Source: Chlamydiota bacterium (GTDB lineage: Bacteria > Chlamydiota > Chlamydiia > Chlamydiales > Rhabdochlamydiaceae). Taken from it: a DNA stretch of 64,000 bases. The notes under the pieces are model-generated. The model was not told where the DNA came from and did no database searches. It worked only from the letters and a program-made list of their open reading frames with translations. The stretch covers positions 16,097 to 80,096 of the forward strand of contig JAKEHU010000008.1 of the NCBI GenBank assembly GCA_022614855.1. Direction: 5' to 3'. Positions within the stretch are counted from its first letter, which is position 1; every line of letters starts with the position of its first letter. Shown here in pieces: positions 12,197-20,550 of this stretch. The translations under genes were made by a program, and so were the position numbers.

Positions 12197-13081
12197 TTAA
12201 TCAAAGCTATTTGCAAATTCTTTTGAAAAATTTGGATCTAAATGTAGTAAAGAATTTTTTAAAAAGCCTAATACCCGTTCCAATTCAGGTTTAGGGTCTT
12301 GAAAAATAGTACTATTTTTTTTAATTCTTCCTAAGTCGATTTGAACAGCATGGCCATCAATAAAGCCATAATTATTATGGAGCGTTTGAATTCGGTCGGT
12401 AAATCCCTTGGAAACCCTAGATTTAAAGAGAGTTACAAGCTGTTGAATGAGCTCTCTTGTTTTCTCGGTTTCTCCTTTGGCGATAGACTGACGTAGTGCA
12501 TCTGATGCAAGGATTACTTTTTTTTGTAAAATAAAAGGAGTATTGGACAGAGAGACAAGCTCTTCTCTTCCATTTATATCTTTGATTTTTGTTCGCTGAT
12601 CCCATCCACTTGAAGGATGAATGTGGACATAGATCAAAGCAGATTCTTCTTTGAGTTCGTCAAATGCCATTTGATAGCGATGAAATAGTTTAGAGAGGCG
12701 GTCTTTCTTTCTAAAGTAGGTGTCTTTAATCGATTTTAGAGAACAAAATTGCCCAAGTTTTTTTAGGCGAAAAAACCATTCTTTTTTAAGAGGTCTTCTC
12801 GGATTGAAAAACTTAAGTACATATTTTCCATCTTCACTTTCAAACGCCGTCATCTGCCTTCCTTTGGCCAGATAGTGAAAAGGCTGATGTAAAATCTCTT
12901 TTGCTACTGCAATATCTTTATCGCGCAAAGTAGGCAATTTCAGCGAGGCAAAAGAGGTTAAATCATGGATAAAATCTTTTGGTTGAAATTCCCTATGAGA
13001 AAAAAGATAGAGCAGATGTAAAAAAAATAGTAAAAAAACAGATCCAAAAAGAATGAAGATTTTTCTCATCTTTTTGATCAT
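12197..13081 (-). CDS. Membrane-anchored protein with possible kinase-like fold
   Basis: 294 residues, not matched to a named family. One hydrophobic segment lies at about 7-27. The rest is soluble and has features reminiscent of the protein-kinase/APH fold: a strand with a lysine, DGKYVLKFF (Lys90), then much later TDRIQTLHNNYGFIDG and VQIDLGRI. In this reading Asp229 and Asn236-237 would match the catalytic loop, and Asp249-Leu-Gly the metal-binding DFG. The glycine-rich loop is weak. Chlamydial conserved membrane protein of unknown function is the safe description; kinase-like fold is inference. The upstream gap to hctA is 71 bp. Confidence 0.55.
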   Translation of the reverse strand: MIKKMRKIFILFGSVFLLFFLHLLYLFSHREFQPKDFIHDLTSFASLKLPTLRDKDIAVAKEILHQPFHYLAKGRQMTAFESEDGKYVLKFFNPRRPLKKEWFFRLKKLGQFCSLKSIKDTYFRKKDRLSKLFHRYQMAFDELKEESALIYVHIHPSSGWDQRTKIKDINGREELVSLSNTPFILQKKVILASDALRQSIAKGETEKTRELIQQLVTLFKSRVSKGFTDRIQTLHNNYGFIDGHAVQIDLGRIKKNSTIFQDPKPELERVLGFLKNSLLHLDPNFSKEFANSFD

Positions 13082-13114
13082 AAATTATTGCGATTTTAAA
13101 ATGGTAAAAAACCC

Positions 13115-13143
13115 TTGCACAAATAGTTTTTGAATTTCAAGAT
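13115..13143 (+). promoter_or_regulatory. Possible promoter of the histone-like gene, overlapping a solo repeat end
   Basis: TTGCAC (13115), a 17-base spacer and CAAGAT (13138) could be a sigma-66 promoter. The -10 region overlaps TGAATTTCAAGATAGGTTCA (13131-13150), which matches one arm of element 2 with a single mismatch. The promoter would therefore be partly made of repeat sequence. Confidence 0.3.
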
Positions 13144-13152
13144 AGGTTCATT

Positions 13153-13353
13153 ATGGGAATGAAGAAAACATCACAATACATGAAAAAACTGCTTGTGGAC
13201 ATTCAACATGACTTGGAAAAAGCAGGAAAAGGCAATAGAGCAGCGGCGCAAAGAATTCGCATCAACTCCATTCGATTTGCTAAGACAGCAAAAATTTATC
13301 GAAAAGAATCCATTGCAGAAGCAAAAAAATCCCATACGAGAAAAAAGAAGTAA
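13153..13353 (+). CDS. hctA: Histone H1-like protein Hc1, short form
   Basis: 66 residues, strongly basic. MKKLLVDIQHDLEKAGKGNR followed by AAAQRIRINSIRFAKTAKIY and RKESIAEAKK is the N-terminal domain of chlamydial Hc1, the DNA-condensing protein of elementary bodies. Chlamydia HctA is about 125 residues, with a long Lys/Ala/Pro-rich tail. Here the protein stops just after that domain with HTRKKK, so the tail is missing. Neighbours rumA and yajC follow, as I recall for hctA in Chlamydia. Whether 66 residues can condense DNA or only bind it is unknown. Confidence 0.85.
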   Translation: MGMKKTSQYMKKLLVDIQHDLEKAGKGNRAAAQRIRINSIRFAKTAKIYRKESIAEAKKSHTRKKK

Positions 13354-13369
13354 ACCTTAAACTCTTCCT

Positions 13370-14563
13370 ATGCTTCTCGTTTCCCATGATCAATCTACTA
13401 CTCTATGCTCCCATTTTCCCGAATGTGGAGGGTGTACCATCCAACATTTGCCGTATCATGAGCAACTTGGTAAAAAAGAAGAAATCGTCCGCGCTTTTTT
13501 CCCAGAAAACACCATTGATCCTATCATTGGATGTCAAAACCCCTGGCAATATCGCAATAAGATGGAATTTTCTTTTTCCCAAGATCGCCAAGGAAAAAGG
13601 TTTTTGGGATTGATGAAGAGAAAGGGGAAAGTCATCGACCTGCAAGAATGTTTTCTTGTCTCTCCCTGGTTTATGCAGGCGTTGGATAGAGTTCGCAACT
13701 TTTGGCAAGAGAACTCCCTTCTTGCCTACCATCCAAGAAAAAATAAAGGTCATCTGCGCACTTTAATTCTCCGAGAGGCTAAAAGAACAAAAAGCAAACT
13801 GATCATGCTCACCGTTTCAGGAGATCCCAGCTATGCGATCAAAGAAAAAGAGATTGCCGCTTTCGTGCAGGCTGCAAAACAATCTGTTTCGCAAGAAGAT
13901 CTTGCCTACCTATCTATTTTTTTGCGCATCCAGCAGGCAATAAAGGGGGTTCCAACACAATTTTTTGAGATCCATCTTCATGGGCCAGATCATCTTCGGG
14001 AAGTATTAGAAATTGAGGGAAGAAAACTTCTATTTAAAATAAGTCCTACCTCTTTTTTCCAAACAAATTCTATTCAAGCCGAAATTCTCTATGCAAAGGC
14101 AATCGATCTTTTAGAAGGAATAGAAGATGCAACCATCTTAGATCTCTATTCGGGAATTGGCAGCTTCACCCTTGCTTTGGCCACAAGAGCTAAACAGGTC
14201 ATAGGAATAGAGATCAACCCCTACGCTGTATTTGATGCCGAATGGAATAAAGAAGAAAATAAACTGAACAATGCTTTCTTCTATCAGGGGGAAGTGTCCA
14301 AGATCTTAAAAGAAATTTCTTGTAAACCTGAAATCATCGTTGTCGACCCTCCAAGAAGTGGGCTTGATCCCGTTTCAATGAAAGAAATCACAAACCTCCA
14401 TCCAAAACAAATTTTATACATTTCCTGTAATCCTAAAACCCAAGCTGAAAATATCCAGTTCTTTCAAAACCAAGGATATTTTTTAAAGAAAATCCAGCCA
14501 ATCGACCAATTTCCCCATACCAACCACATTGAAAATATTGTTTTGCTTTCGAAGAAAAACTAA
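13370..14563 (+). CDS. rumA: RNA (uracil-5-)-methyltransferase, RumA/TrmA family
   Basis: 397 residues. It methylates a uracil C5 in 23S rRNA (RlmD/RlmC) or tRNA using S-adenosylmethionine. An N-terminal iron-sulfur cysteine set is visible (CSHFPECGGCTIQHLPY), then SPTSFFQTN, the SAM-binding DLYSGIGSFTLAL, DPPRSGLDP, and the catalytic cysteine motif YISCNPKTQAEN. DQFPHTNHIE closes the protein, as in the family. The TRAM domain seen in some members is absent. It starts 16 bp after the hctA-like gene and is probably co-transcribed. Exact target is not decided by sequence. Confidence 0.9.
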   Translation: MLLVSHDQSTTLCSHFPECGGCTIQHLPYHEQLGKKEEIVRAFFPENTIDPIIGCQNPWQYRNKMEFSFSQDRQGKRFLGLMKRKGKVIDLQECFLVSPWFMQALDRVRNFWQENSLLAYHPRKNKGHLRTLILREAKRTKSKLIMLTVSGDPSYAIKEKEIAAFVQAAKQSVSQEDLAYLSIFLRIQQAIKGVPTQFFEIHLHGPDHLREVLEIEGRKLLFKISPTSFFQTNSIQAEILYAKAIDLLEGIEDATILDLYSGIGSFTLALATRAKQVIGIEINPYAVFDAEWNKEENKLNNAFFYQGEVSKILKEISCKPEIIVVDPPRSGLDPVSMKEITNLHPKQILYISCNPKTQAENIQFFQNQGYFLKKIQPIDQFPHTNHIENIVLLSKKN

Positions 14564-14611
14564 ACTGTAGTAAAATCTAATAAGTTTATAAAATTTTTTG
14601 AGGATATGCAC

Positions 14612-14983
14612 ATGCAAAATGCACTAGGTGGTATAGCAAATTTTTTAGCGCAAGGGGAAAGCGCTCCTGCTGGTCGAGAAGGTGGTATGATCCAAACACT
14701 CATCATGATTGGAATCGCCATTGTCTTTTTTTATTTCATTCTTTGGCGTCCAGAGAAAAAAAGGCGAAAAGCACTTGAAAAGCAGCGCGAAGCGATGAAA
14801 AAGGGAGATCGCGTTACTGCAATGGGAATCGTTGGAACCATTTCAAAAATACAGGAAAATTCCGTGATTTTGCGCATGGTCGATGGAGCAAAAATTGAAG
14901 TCTTAAAAGCAGCGATTACTGATGTACAGCCTGGAACAGAAGAAGACATGAAGAAAATCGAAAAAGAAGAGGCAAAAGCTTAA
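14612..14983 (+). CDS. yajC: Preprotein translocase subunit YajC
   Basis: 123 residues. A single membrane helix (MIQTLIMIGIAIVFFYFILW) is followed by the basic segment RPEKKRRKALEKQREAMKKG and the conserved DRVTAMGIVGTISKI domain. YajC associates with SecDF in the inner membrane and assists Sec export. I prefer ATG 14612 over the in-frame ATG at 14606 because GAGGA lies seven bases before it. The stop codon lies inside a 10-bp inverted repeat shared with the next, convergent gene. Confidence 0.9.
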   Translation: MQNALGGIANFLAQGESAPAGREGGMIQTLIMIGIAIVFFYFILWRPEKKRRKALEKQREAMKKGDRVTAMGIVGTISKIQENSVILRMVDGAKIEVLKAAITDVQPGTEEDMKKIEKEEAKA

Positions 14984-15008
14984 TTCGACAACAGTCACTT
15001 AAGCTTTT
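14975..15008. terminator. Bidirectional hairpin between convergent genes, with repeat-like sequence
   Basis: AAAAGCTTAA (14975-14984) and TTAAGCTTTT (14999-15008) pair perfectly around a 14-base loop. The stop codons of yajC (14981-14983) and of the coiled-coil gene (14999-15001, minus) both lie in the arms. The segment AGCTTAATTCGACAACAGTC closely matches an end of the palindromic elements at 26281-26300 and 49834-49853, so it may be a remnant. Confidence 0.6.
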
Positions 15009-17698
15009 ACATATTCAATTTGGTCATTAGCAGAAAGCAGATCTAATAACAACATCAGTTGATTTTTTAAGCCGCTGATAAAAGGTTTATACTGTTGTAA
15101 ATTTTTATATTCTTCAGTTCCCGCAGTCTTTTTATCTTTCTTAGCTTCCTTTTCTAATTTTACGATAAGAGTTTCAAATTGCATGAGCTCTTTGGCATAA
15201 GTTGGGAATTTATTCGAACAAAGTAGATTTTGTATATCCTGATCGATAATTTGTGACTTTAGATTTAATGTTGTCATTGTATCTATTAAGGAATAAATAA
15301 AATCAAATACTCGTTTATGGGTACTTGTTTTCCAATTTTTATATCCATTTGGAACTTTTACAGGATCATTTTTCTTGATAAATCCAACCATTTCTTCATA
15401 TGTTTTCCTTTCAAATGGTGAAGTAAAATTAGCAGGAGTCGCATCAGTTATTCTTGGTAATTTTAAGATTTTGCGATTTACATCAAGAGAAGTTTTATAC
15501 TGCTCTTTAATTTTAAATTTCAATCCAGGGTTTTGTTGGATTTTATCAGTAAAATTTTGAATATTTCTTTGAAGATTTTGAAATTTTGCAAGTTCAGAAT
15601 TTTCTTTTGAAAGCTTTTCAATCACTTCCTTAGTGTTTTTTACCTGCTCTTGTAAATTTGCAATTTCTTTGCTATATGCAATCTTATTGATTTCTTCAAG
15701 TTGGGCAATTTCTCGTTGTAAATCTTCGATAAGTTTTTCTTGCTGCAATATGATCTGATCTTGACCTTTGATAATCTCATCTTGATCAGTAATGATTTCA
15801 TCTTTTCCTTCATTTTCTTTTTTCAGTTCGGGAATGGTAATTTGATGAGAAAATGCATTCATTGCTTTTTCTTCTTCTAAGCTTTTCCAGAGTTTTTGGA
15901 TTGTTTCATTCCCTAAGGAATACACGGCTTGATAGTTTTGAACTTTTTCTTTGAGATTGGAGATTTCATTCTCTAAATCCTGAAGTTTAAGAATAAGACC
16001 AGCTTTTTCCTCTAACAAAATATTGCGCTTCTCTTGTAATTCTGCACTGCGAGCTTCCTGCTCTTTTAGCGTTTCTTCCAAGGTTGCTTTTTCAGAGGTG
16101 AATTCTTGCTCTAGAGATTTTTTTTGTGCTACAAACTCCCTTATCTCATCATTGGATTTTAAAACTTTTTGATCAAATTCTTGAGAAAGAATTTTTGCAG
16201 AGTTTTTTAAATTTTCTATTTCTACATTTTTCTGTTTTATCTGATCTGAAAGGGCTAAGATCACATTGTTGAGCTTTTCAACCTCTTTATGAAGACCCTT
16301 ATTTTGGCTTTGAAGCTTATTTTTTTCTGCATTTAATTCTTTCAATTTTTCAGCATGGTTAGCTTTAGCTTGATCAAATGCTTTCTGTAAGTTTTGAATT
16401 TGTTTATTGAGATTGCCAATTTGAGCTAATTGAGAGGATTTTAGTCTTTCGAGTTGCTCTAGGAATTCTCTTTTTTCTGTTTCAACTTTAGCGATGGCGC
16501 CTTCTTGTATTTGGATTTTCTCTTCTAAAAGTTGAGTTTGGTTTTTGAGCTTTGCAATTTCATTCTCTCTTTGCTGCGATACATTAAGTGTATCCTTCTC
16601 TAAATTCTGAAGTTGAAGAGCAAAAGCGTTTTTTTCTGCTAATAATTTATTGCGCTCCAATTGTAATTCACCATTACGAACTTCCTGCCCTTTTAGCGCT
16701 TTTTCTAAATTTGCTTTTTCAGAGTTGAATTTTTGCTCTAGAGATTTTTTTTGTTCTACAAGTTCTCTTATTTCATCATCAGATTTTAAAACCTTATTGC
16801 CATATTCCTGAGAAAGAATTTGTGCAGAATTTTTTAAATTTTCTATTTCTTCGTTCTTTTCCTCAATTTCTTTGAGAAGCACTAATCTTTCCTTAGCAGC
16901 ATTTTCAAACAAATTTTCAAGATTATTGATTTTTTCATTATTTTTTAGTTGAGAAGAAGAAATCTGGTCTTGAAGTATATTTTTTTCTCGATTAAGGGTT
17001 TCTTTTTCTGAGTTTAATGTATTTAGTTCTTCGCTTTTTTTAATTGCAGCTAAATTTGATTCAAGTTCTAAATCATCAATTTTATTTTTTAAGTCTTTAA
17101 TGTGTTTTTGTAAGACATTTTTTTCTTTGTTAGCTAATCGTAGATCTACCATTGAATTAGCAGCTTGTTCCGTTAAAGAATCGCTCGTTTCCTTTTGTAG
17201 GTTTAATTGTTCCTCTAAATCTCTGATTTTATTTTGTAGAGGTTCGATTTGCTCTTGGAGACCTTTTAGTCGCTCTTTTTTAGTTTTGAGGGGTTCTTCT
17301 TCTGGATCGACTATCTCTACTTTTCTAGTTGATAGTGGAGAAGCTATTTTATCTTCGGTTTTTGTATGCGAATGGTTATCATAGATTTTTTTCGCTTTGC
17401 GAATAATCTTTTCTAACTGTTTTTTTTCAAGGTCATTGGCTGGGAGAATTGCAAAATTTGTATTTTCGCCATTAATTGTAATTGTATCTTTTGAAATTTG
17501 GAGATAGACCTGTTTTCCTTGAAATTCTGGGTTGTTTCTTAGAAAATTCTGCATGAGCTGCGTGTTTGCAAGCTTATCGATTTTTTGAGGAATTTTTTGC
17601 CCAAGAAGGTCTTGAATGGCAGGACAGCAAAGTTCAACTGGCTTTAAACTTTTGCTTGTATAAAGATCAATATTTCTTGAGGCTGATAAAGTAGGCAT
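14999..17698 (-). CDS. Large coiled-coil protein with a long internal duplication
   Basis: 899 residues, not recognised as a named family. Residues 1-110 form a small globular region (MPTLSASRNIDLYTSKSLKP onward). About 130-720 is almost continuous heptad coiled coil rich in Glu, Lys, Leu, Asn and Gln. The C-terminal 180 residues are helical and globular. The coil contains a tandem duplication with about 210 residues between copies: IENLKNSAQILSQEYG and IENLKNSAKILSQEFD each start a block continuing through LKSDDEIREL or LKSNDEIREF. No signal peptide or membrane segment is seen. Such proteins in chlamydiae may be secreted effectors or structural, but there is no direct evidence here. Confidence 0.7.
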   Translation of the reverse strand: MPTLSASRNIDLYTSKSLKPVELCCPAIQDLLGQKIPQKIDKLANTQLMQNFLRNNPEFQGKQVYLQISKDTITINGENTNFAILPANDLEKKQLEKIIRKAKKIYDNHSHTKTEDKIASPLSTRKVEIVDPEEEPLKTKKERLKGLQEQIEPLQNKIRDLEEQLNLQKETSDSLTEQAANSMVDLRLANKEKNVLQKHIKDLKNKIDDLELESNLAAIKKSEELNTLNSEKETLNREKNILQDQISSSQLKNNEKINNLENLFENAAKERLVLLKEIEEKNEEIENLKNSAQILSQEYGNKVLKSDDEIRELVEQKKSLEQKFNSEKANLEKALKGQEVRNGELQLERNKLLAEKNAFALQLQNLEKDTLNVSQQRENEIAKLKNQTQLLEEKIQIQEGAIAKVETEKREFLEQLERLKSSQLAQIGNLNKQIQNLQKAFDQAKANHAEKLKELNAEKNKLQSQNKGLHKEVEKLNNVILALSDQIKQKNVEIENLKNSAKILSQEFDQKVLKSNDEIREFVAQKKSLEQEFTSEKATLEETLKEQEARSAELQEKRNILLEEKAGLILKLQDLENEISNLKEKVQNYQAVYSLGNETIQKLWKSLEEEKAMNAFSHQITIPELKKENEGKDEIITDQDEIIKGQDQIILQQEKLIEDLQREIAQLEEINKIAYSKEIANLQEQVKNTKEVIEKLSKENSELAKFQNLQRNIQNFTDKIQQNPGLKFKIKEQYKTSLDVNRKILKLPRITDATPANFTSPFERKTYEEMVGFIKKNDPVKVPNGYKNWKTSTHKRVFDFIYSLIDTMTTLNLKSQIIDQDIQNLLCSNKFPTYAKELMQFETLIVKLEKEAKKDKKTAGTEEYKNLQQYKPFISGLKNQLMLLLDLLSANDQIEYVKA

Positions 17699-17851
17699 AT
17701 TTTATTAAAGTTTTAACTATTTTCTGCTTAAAATTATAAATAAAACTTAACAAATTGTCAAGATTTCTTTAAAATTGCTTTATTTTAATCTATTGATTAT
17801 AAGAAACTTAGTTTTTGGTAAAAAGTCTATTGGAAATAGGTATTTAAATCT

Positions 17852-19039
17852 ATGAAAATAAAGAGCTTAGTCTTATGGCTGTCTGTTTTTTCTTCGCTCT
17901 TTTCTGAAGAACCCTCTGCTTTTTTTGCTACCTGGCAAGGAGATCCTTCGACAACCATGGATATTCGCTGGTTTGAAGGGGGAAATATCCATCAATTGTA
18001 TGTGCGCAAAAAAGGGGAAAACAATTGGTTGAGGAAAATCGCTCATTATCAGCCACTTAAATATAATGGAATCGCTTATGTCGAACTTGCTGATTTGGAA
18101 GAAGATACAACCTATGAATTTCACTTTTCGGAGGGGGAAAAAATCTATGAATTTAGAACTCTTCCCTCTTCTCTAGACCGTACGATCTGCTGCGGAATTG
18201 GGGGAGATCTTCTCTTTAAGGAAGCAAGTTTCAGGAAGATGGGAGCTGCTGTAGCAAAATCAGATCCTGATTTTGTCATTGTGGGAGGAGATATTGCCTA
18301 TACTGAAAGGCGAAAAAACAGTTGGAAAAACTTGCGAAGGGAAAGGAAAAAAATCGAAAAGTGGAAACATTTTTTCGAGCTATGGAAAGAGACAATGATC
18401 CATGAGGGAAGGGTAATTCCCCTCATTCCTGTCGCAGGAAATCATGACATCCGGAAGAGGAAAAAGATAGATGGCCTTTTTTATCGCATTTTTGCATTTC
18501 CAGAAAAAAATATCTCCTATCGCAATTTTGACATCGGAAAGACCATCTCCTTTTTTCTCCTCGATTCCAACCATAGCCATCCGATAGAAAAACATCAGAA
18601 AGATTGGTTGCACTGGTCTTTATACAGCCACCAGTCTTATCACTATAAGATTCCCATTTACCACATAGCAGCATATCCCTCTGCTAAAAAAGCGAACTTT
18701 AATGCACCAACTCCCAAAAAAATTCGTACACATTGGGTTCCTCTTTTTGAAAAATATCAGGTGCAAGTGGCATTCGAGAACCACAACCATACCTATAAAA
18801 GAACCTACCCTCTATTGAAAAATCGCATCGATCCGAGTGGTGTGATTTATCTTGGGGATGGAGCTTGGGGGGTTGATCCGCGACCAGTTAAAACATCTGC
18901 TTTTTACCTTGCTGAAGCAAAAAAAATAAATATGATTTGGCTTGCAAGATTTACTGGAGAAAAATGCTTTTTAGAAGCAGTAGATATCGATGGTAAAGTC
19001 ATCGATGCATTGACGATTGTCCCTTCTCCTTCTCATTAA
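17852..19039 (+). CDS. Secreted metallophosphoesterase, purple acid phosphatase-like
   Basis: 395 residues with signal peptide MKIKSLVLWLSVFSSLFS. Residues 20-105 form a fibronectin-III-like N-terminal domain (AFFATWQGDPSTTMDIRW, then LEEDTTYEFHF), as in purple acid phosphatases. The phosphoesterase domain has GGDL (117-120), GGDIAY (145-150), GNHD (196-199) and ENHNHTYKRTYPL, all metal-site motifs of the calcineurin-like superfamily. It should hydrolyse phosphomonoesters or related bonds in the periplasm or outside the cell. It follows a 153-bp gap with no feature seen and precedes the HTH/Fic pair. Confidence 0.82.
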   Translation: MKIKSLVLWLSVFSSLFSEEPSAFFATWQGDPSTTMDIRWFEGGNIHQLYVRKKGENNWLRKIAHYQPLKYNGIAYVELADLEEDTTYEFHFSEGEKIYEFRTLPSSLDRTICCGIGGDLLFKEASFRKMGAAVAKSDPDFVIVGGDIAYTERRKNSWKNLRRERKKIEKWKHFFELWKETMIHEGRVIPLIPVAGNHDIRKRKKIDGLFYRIFAFPEKNISYRNFDIGKTISFFLLDSNHSHPIEKHQKDWLHWSLYSHQSYHYKIPIYHIAAYPSAKKANFNAPTPKKIRTHWVPLFEKYQVQVAFENHNHTYKRTYPLLKNRIDPSGVIYLGDGAWGVDPRPVKTSAFYLAEAKKINMIWLARFTGEKCFLEAVDIDGKVIDALTIVPSPSH

Positions 19040-19086
19040 AATCTCATATATTTTTATAATTTTATGCCATCCTGACATAAAATATG

Positions 19087-19114
19087 TTGTTATTTATGAC
19101 ATATATGCTATAAA
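19087..19114 (+). promoter_or_regulatory. Candidate extended -10 promoter of the HTH/Fic pair
   Basis: TTGTTA (19087-19092), a 16-base spacer and TATAAA (19109-19114), preceded by TGC, form an extended -10 promoter. Only 7 bases separate the -10 from the ATG at 19122, so the mRNA would be leaderless or nearly so. ACATAAAATATGT and CATATATG palindromes overlap it and could be operator sites for the encoded HTH protein. Confidence 0.4.
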
Positions 19115-19121
19115 TAGGATT

Positions 19122-19586
19122 ATGAAAAAATCTTTTAAGACTTCAGAAGCCATTATTATTAAAGATCTTATGAAATTTTCTAACAAATTACAAAGGTTGA
19201 TTAGAGGGCTTCCAATCGGAAAATTGATTAGATTAATTCGTGTTCATTTGGGAATGTCTCAGAAAATTTTAGCAAAACATGCAGGTATGCAACAATCTAC
19301 AATTTCTCGTGTTGAACAGGGAAAAAGAGATATAACTCTCTCTGCCCTGCATATAATTCTTAATGCGATTTCATGTGATCTTATCATTATTCCTTTGCTC
19401 AGAGAATCCATTGAAACAATTCGGCGCAAGCAAGCAAGAAAAGTAGCTGAAAAGCATGTGAAATATGTTAAAGGGACGATGGCATTAGAAGATCAAAAGC
19501 CAGATACCAGATTTATCGAAGAGCTTATAAAACATGAAGAAGAACAACTTTTGAAAGGATCAAATAGAAAGTTATGGGAAGAGTAA
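19122..19586 (+). CDS. HTH (XRE-type) regulator, mobile mystery protein A-like
   Basis: 154 residues. A helix-turn-helix domain lies at about 45-100 (LIRVHLGMSQKILAKHAG, STISRVEQGKRDITLSAL), followed by a charged helical C-terminus. This size and the adjacent Fic gene match the mobile mystery protein A/B pair, a toxin-antitoxin-like arrangement. I start at ATG 19122 (MKKSFKTSEA). The frame is open back to 19017, but that part is hydrophobic and lies in promoter sequence. The gap to the Fic gene is 4 bp, so the two are an operon. It probably represses its own promoter. Confidence 0.78.
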   Translation: MKKSFKTSEAIIIKDLMKFSNKLQRLIRGLPIGKLIRLIRVHLGMSQKILAKHAGMQQSTISRVEQGKRDITLSALHIILNAISCDLIIIPLLRESIETIRRKQARKVAEKHVKYVKGTMALEDQKPDTRFIEELIKHEEEQLLKGSNRKLWEE

Positions 19587-19590
19587 ATAT

Positions 19591-20550
19591 ATGACAAAGA
19601 AGTTTGAATATTCTGAGGGAGCTACACCTTTATCTGATTGTAGTGGTCTTATTCCAACATGGGTCCATACTATAAATGATCTGAATAGAGTAGAAGCAGA
19701 GAATATTATTCATGCTCAGCGAAAATTTCTTCGAGGAGTAATTGATCATCCAAAAAACTGGTTTCGCATTGCTGAGTTAAAAGCAATTCATCTTGCGATG
19801 TTTGGGAATGTCTGGGAATGGGCAGGATCATTTAGAAAATCAGTTCTTAACATTGGAGTTGAACCGACTTTAATTCCCTCAAAATTAGCTGAGTTTTGTT
19901 TTGAAGTTCTCTCTTGGTTGCAATATCCAGTTGAGCTTACTTTTATAGAAATGGCAGCTAGAATTCACCAGCGGTTAACTTTTATTCATCCTTTTGAAAA
20001 TGGTAATGGACGATTTTCACGTTTGATTGCAGATCGATATCTTCTTGCATGGAAATGTCCTTATCCAATCTGGCCAAATTTAGATCAGAAAAATGATATC
20101 CGAAGTGAATATATTCACACTCTAAAGAGTGCTGATAAAGGGGATTATGAGCCATTGATTGGTTTTATGGAAAAATTAGGAGCTGCTGACCCAAAATTAA
20201 GCGAACTCATGAAAAATAATTTTTATCATCCTTATTTGGATGAAGAAAAAGGCATCTTAATGGTTAAAGCTCTTCTTAGAAGAGGAAGCAACCCAAATGA
20301 TATGACCTTAAATGGCCATAGAACGCTGCACTTAGCAGTAAAAGCTGGTTTAGAAAAAATCGCAAAACTGTTGGTAGAAGCTGGGGCTGAAAAAGATGTT
20401 AAAGATAAAAGTGGATTAACTCCATTTCAGATGGCAATTTCTGTAGAAAATAAATCTCTCTCAGATTTTTTTCTTTCTTTAGGAGCTAAACCAGTACCTC
20501 CTCCTGGCATTGGTTATACTAAATACTATAAACTCTATAATCGTTTTTAA
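19591..20550 (+). CDS. Fic-domain protein fused to C-terminal ankyrin repeats
   Basis: 319 residues. Residues 1-200 match the Fic/mobile mystery protein B type, with the catalytic motif HPFENGNGRFSR at 133-144 (His133, Gly-Asn-Gly and Arg144 intact). Fic enzymes transfer AMP or other phosphate-containing groups to protein hydroxyls. Residues 220-300 add about two to three ankyrin repeats (LNGHRTLHLAVKAGLEKIAK, then DKSGLTPFQMAISVENKSL), which the usual ~200-residue family member lacks. Ankyrin repeats bind proteins, often host ones. Legionella AnkX also combines Fic and ankyrins. The stop overlaps the convergent htpG stop by 4 bp. Confidence 0.85.
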   Translation: MTKKFEYSEGATPLSDCSGLIPTWVHTINDLNRVEAENIIHAQRKFLRGVIDHPKNWFRIAELKAIHLAMFGNVWEWAGSFRKSVLNIGVEPTLIPSKLAEFCFEVLSWLQYPVELTFIEMAARIHQRLTFIHPFENGNGRFSRLIADRYLLAWKCPYPIWPNLDQKNDIRSEYIHTLKSADKGDYEPLIGFMEKLGAADPKLSELMKNNFYHPYLDEEKGILMVKALLRRGSNPNDMTLNGHRTLHLAVKAGLEKIAKLLVEAGAEKDVKDKSGLTPFQMAISVENKSLSDFFLSLGAKPVPPPGIGYTKYYKLYNRF

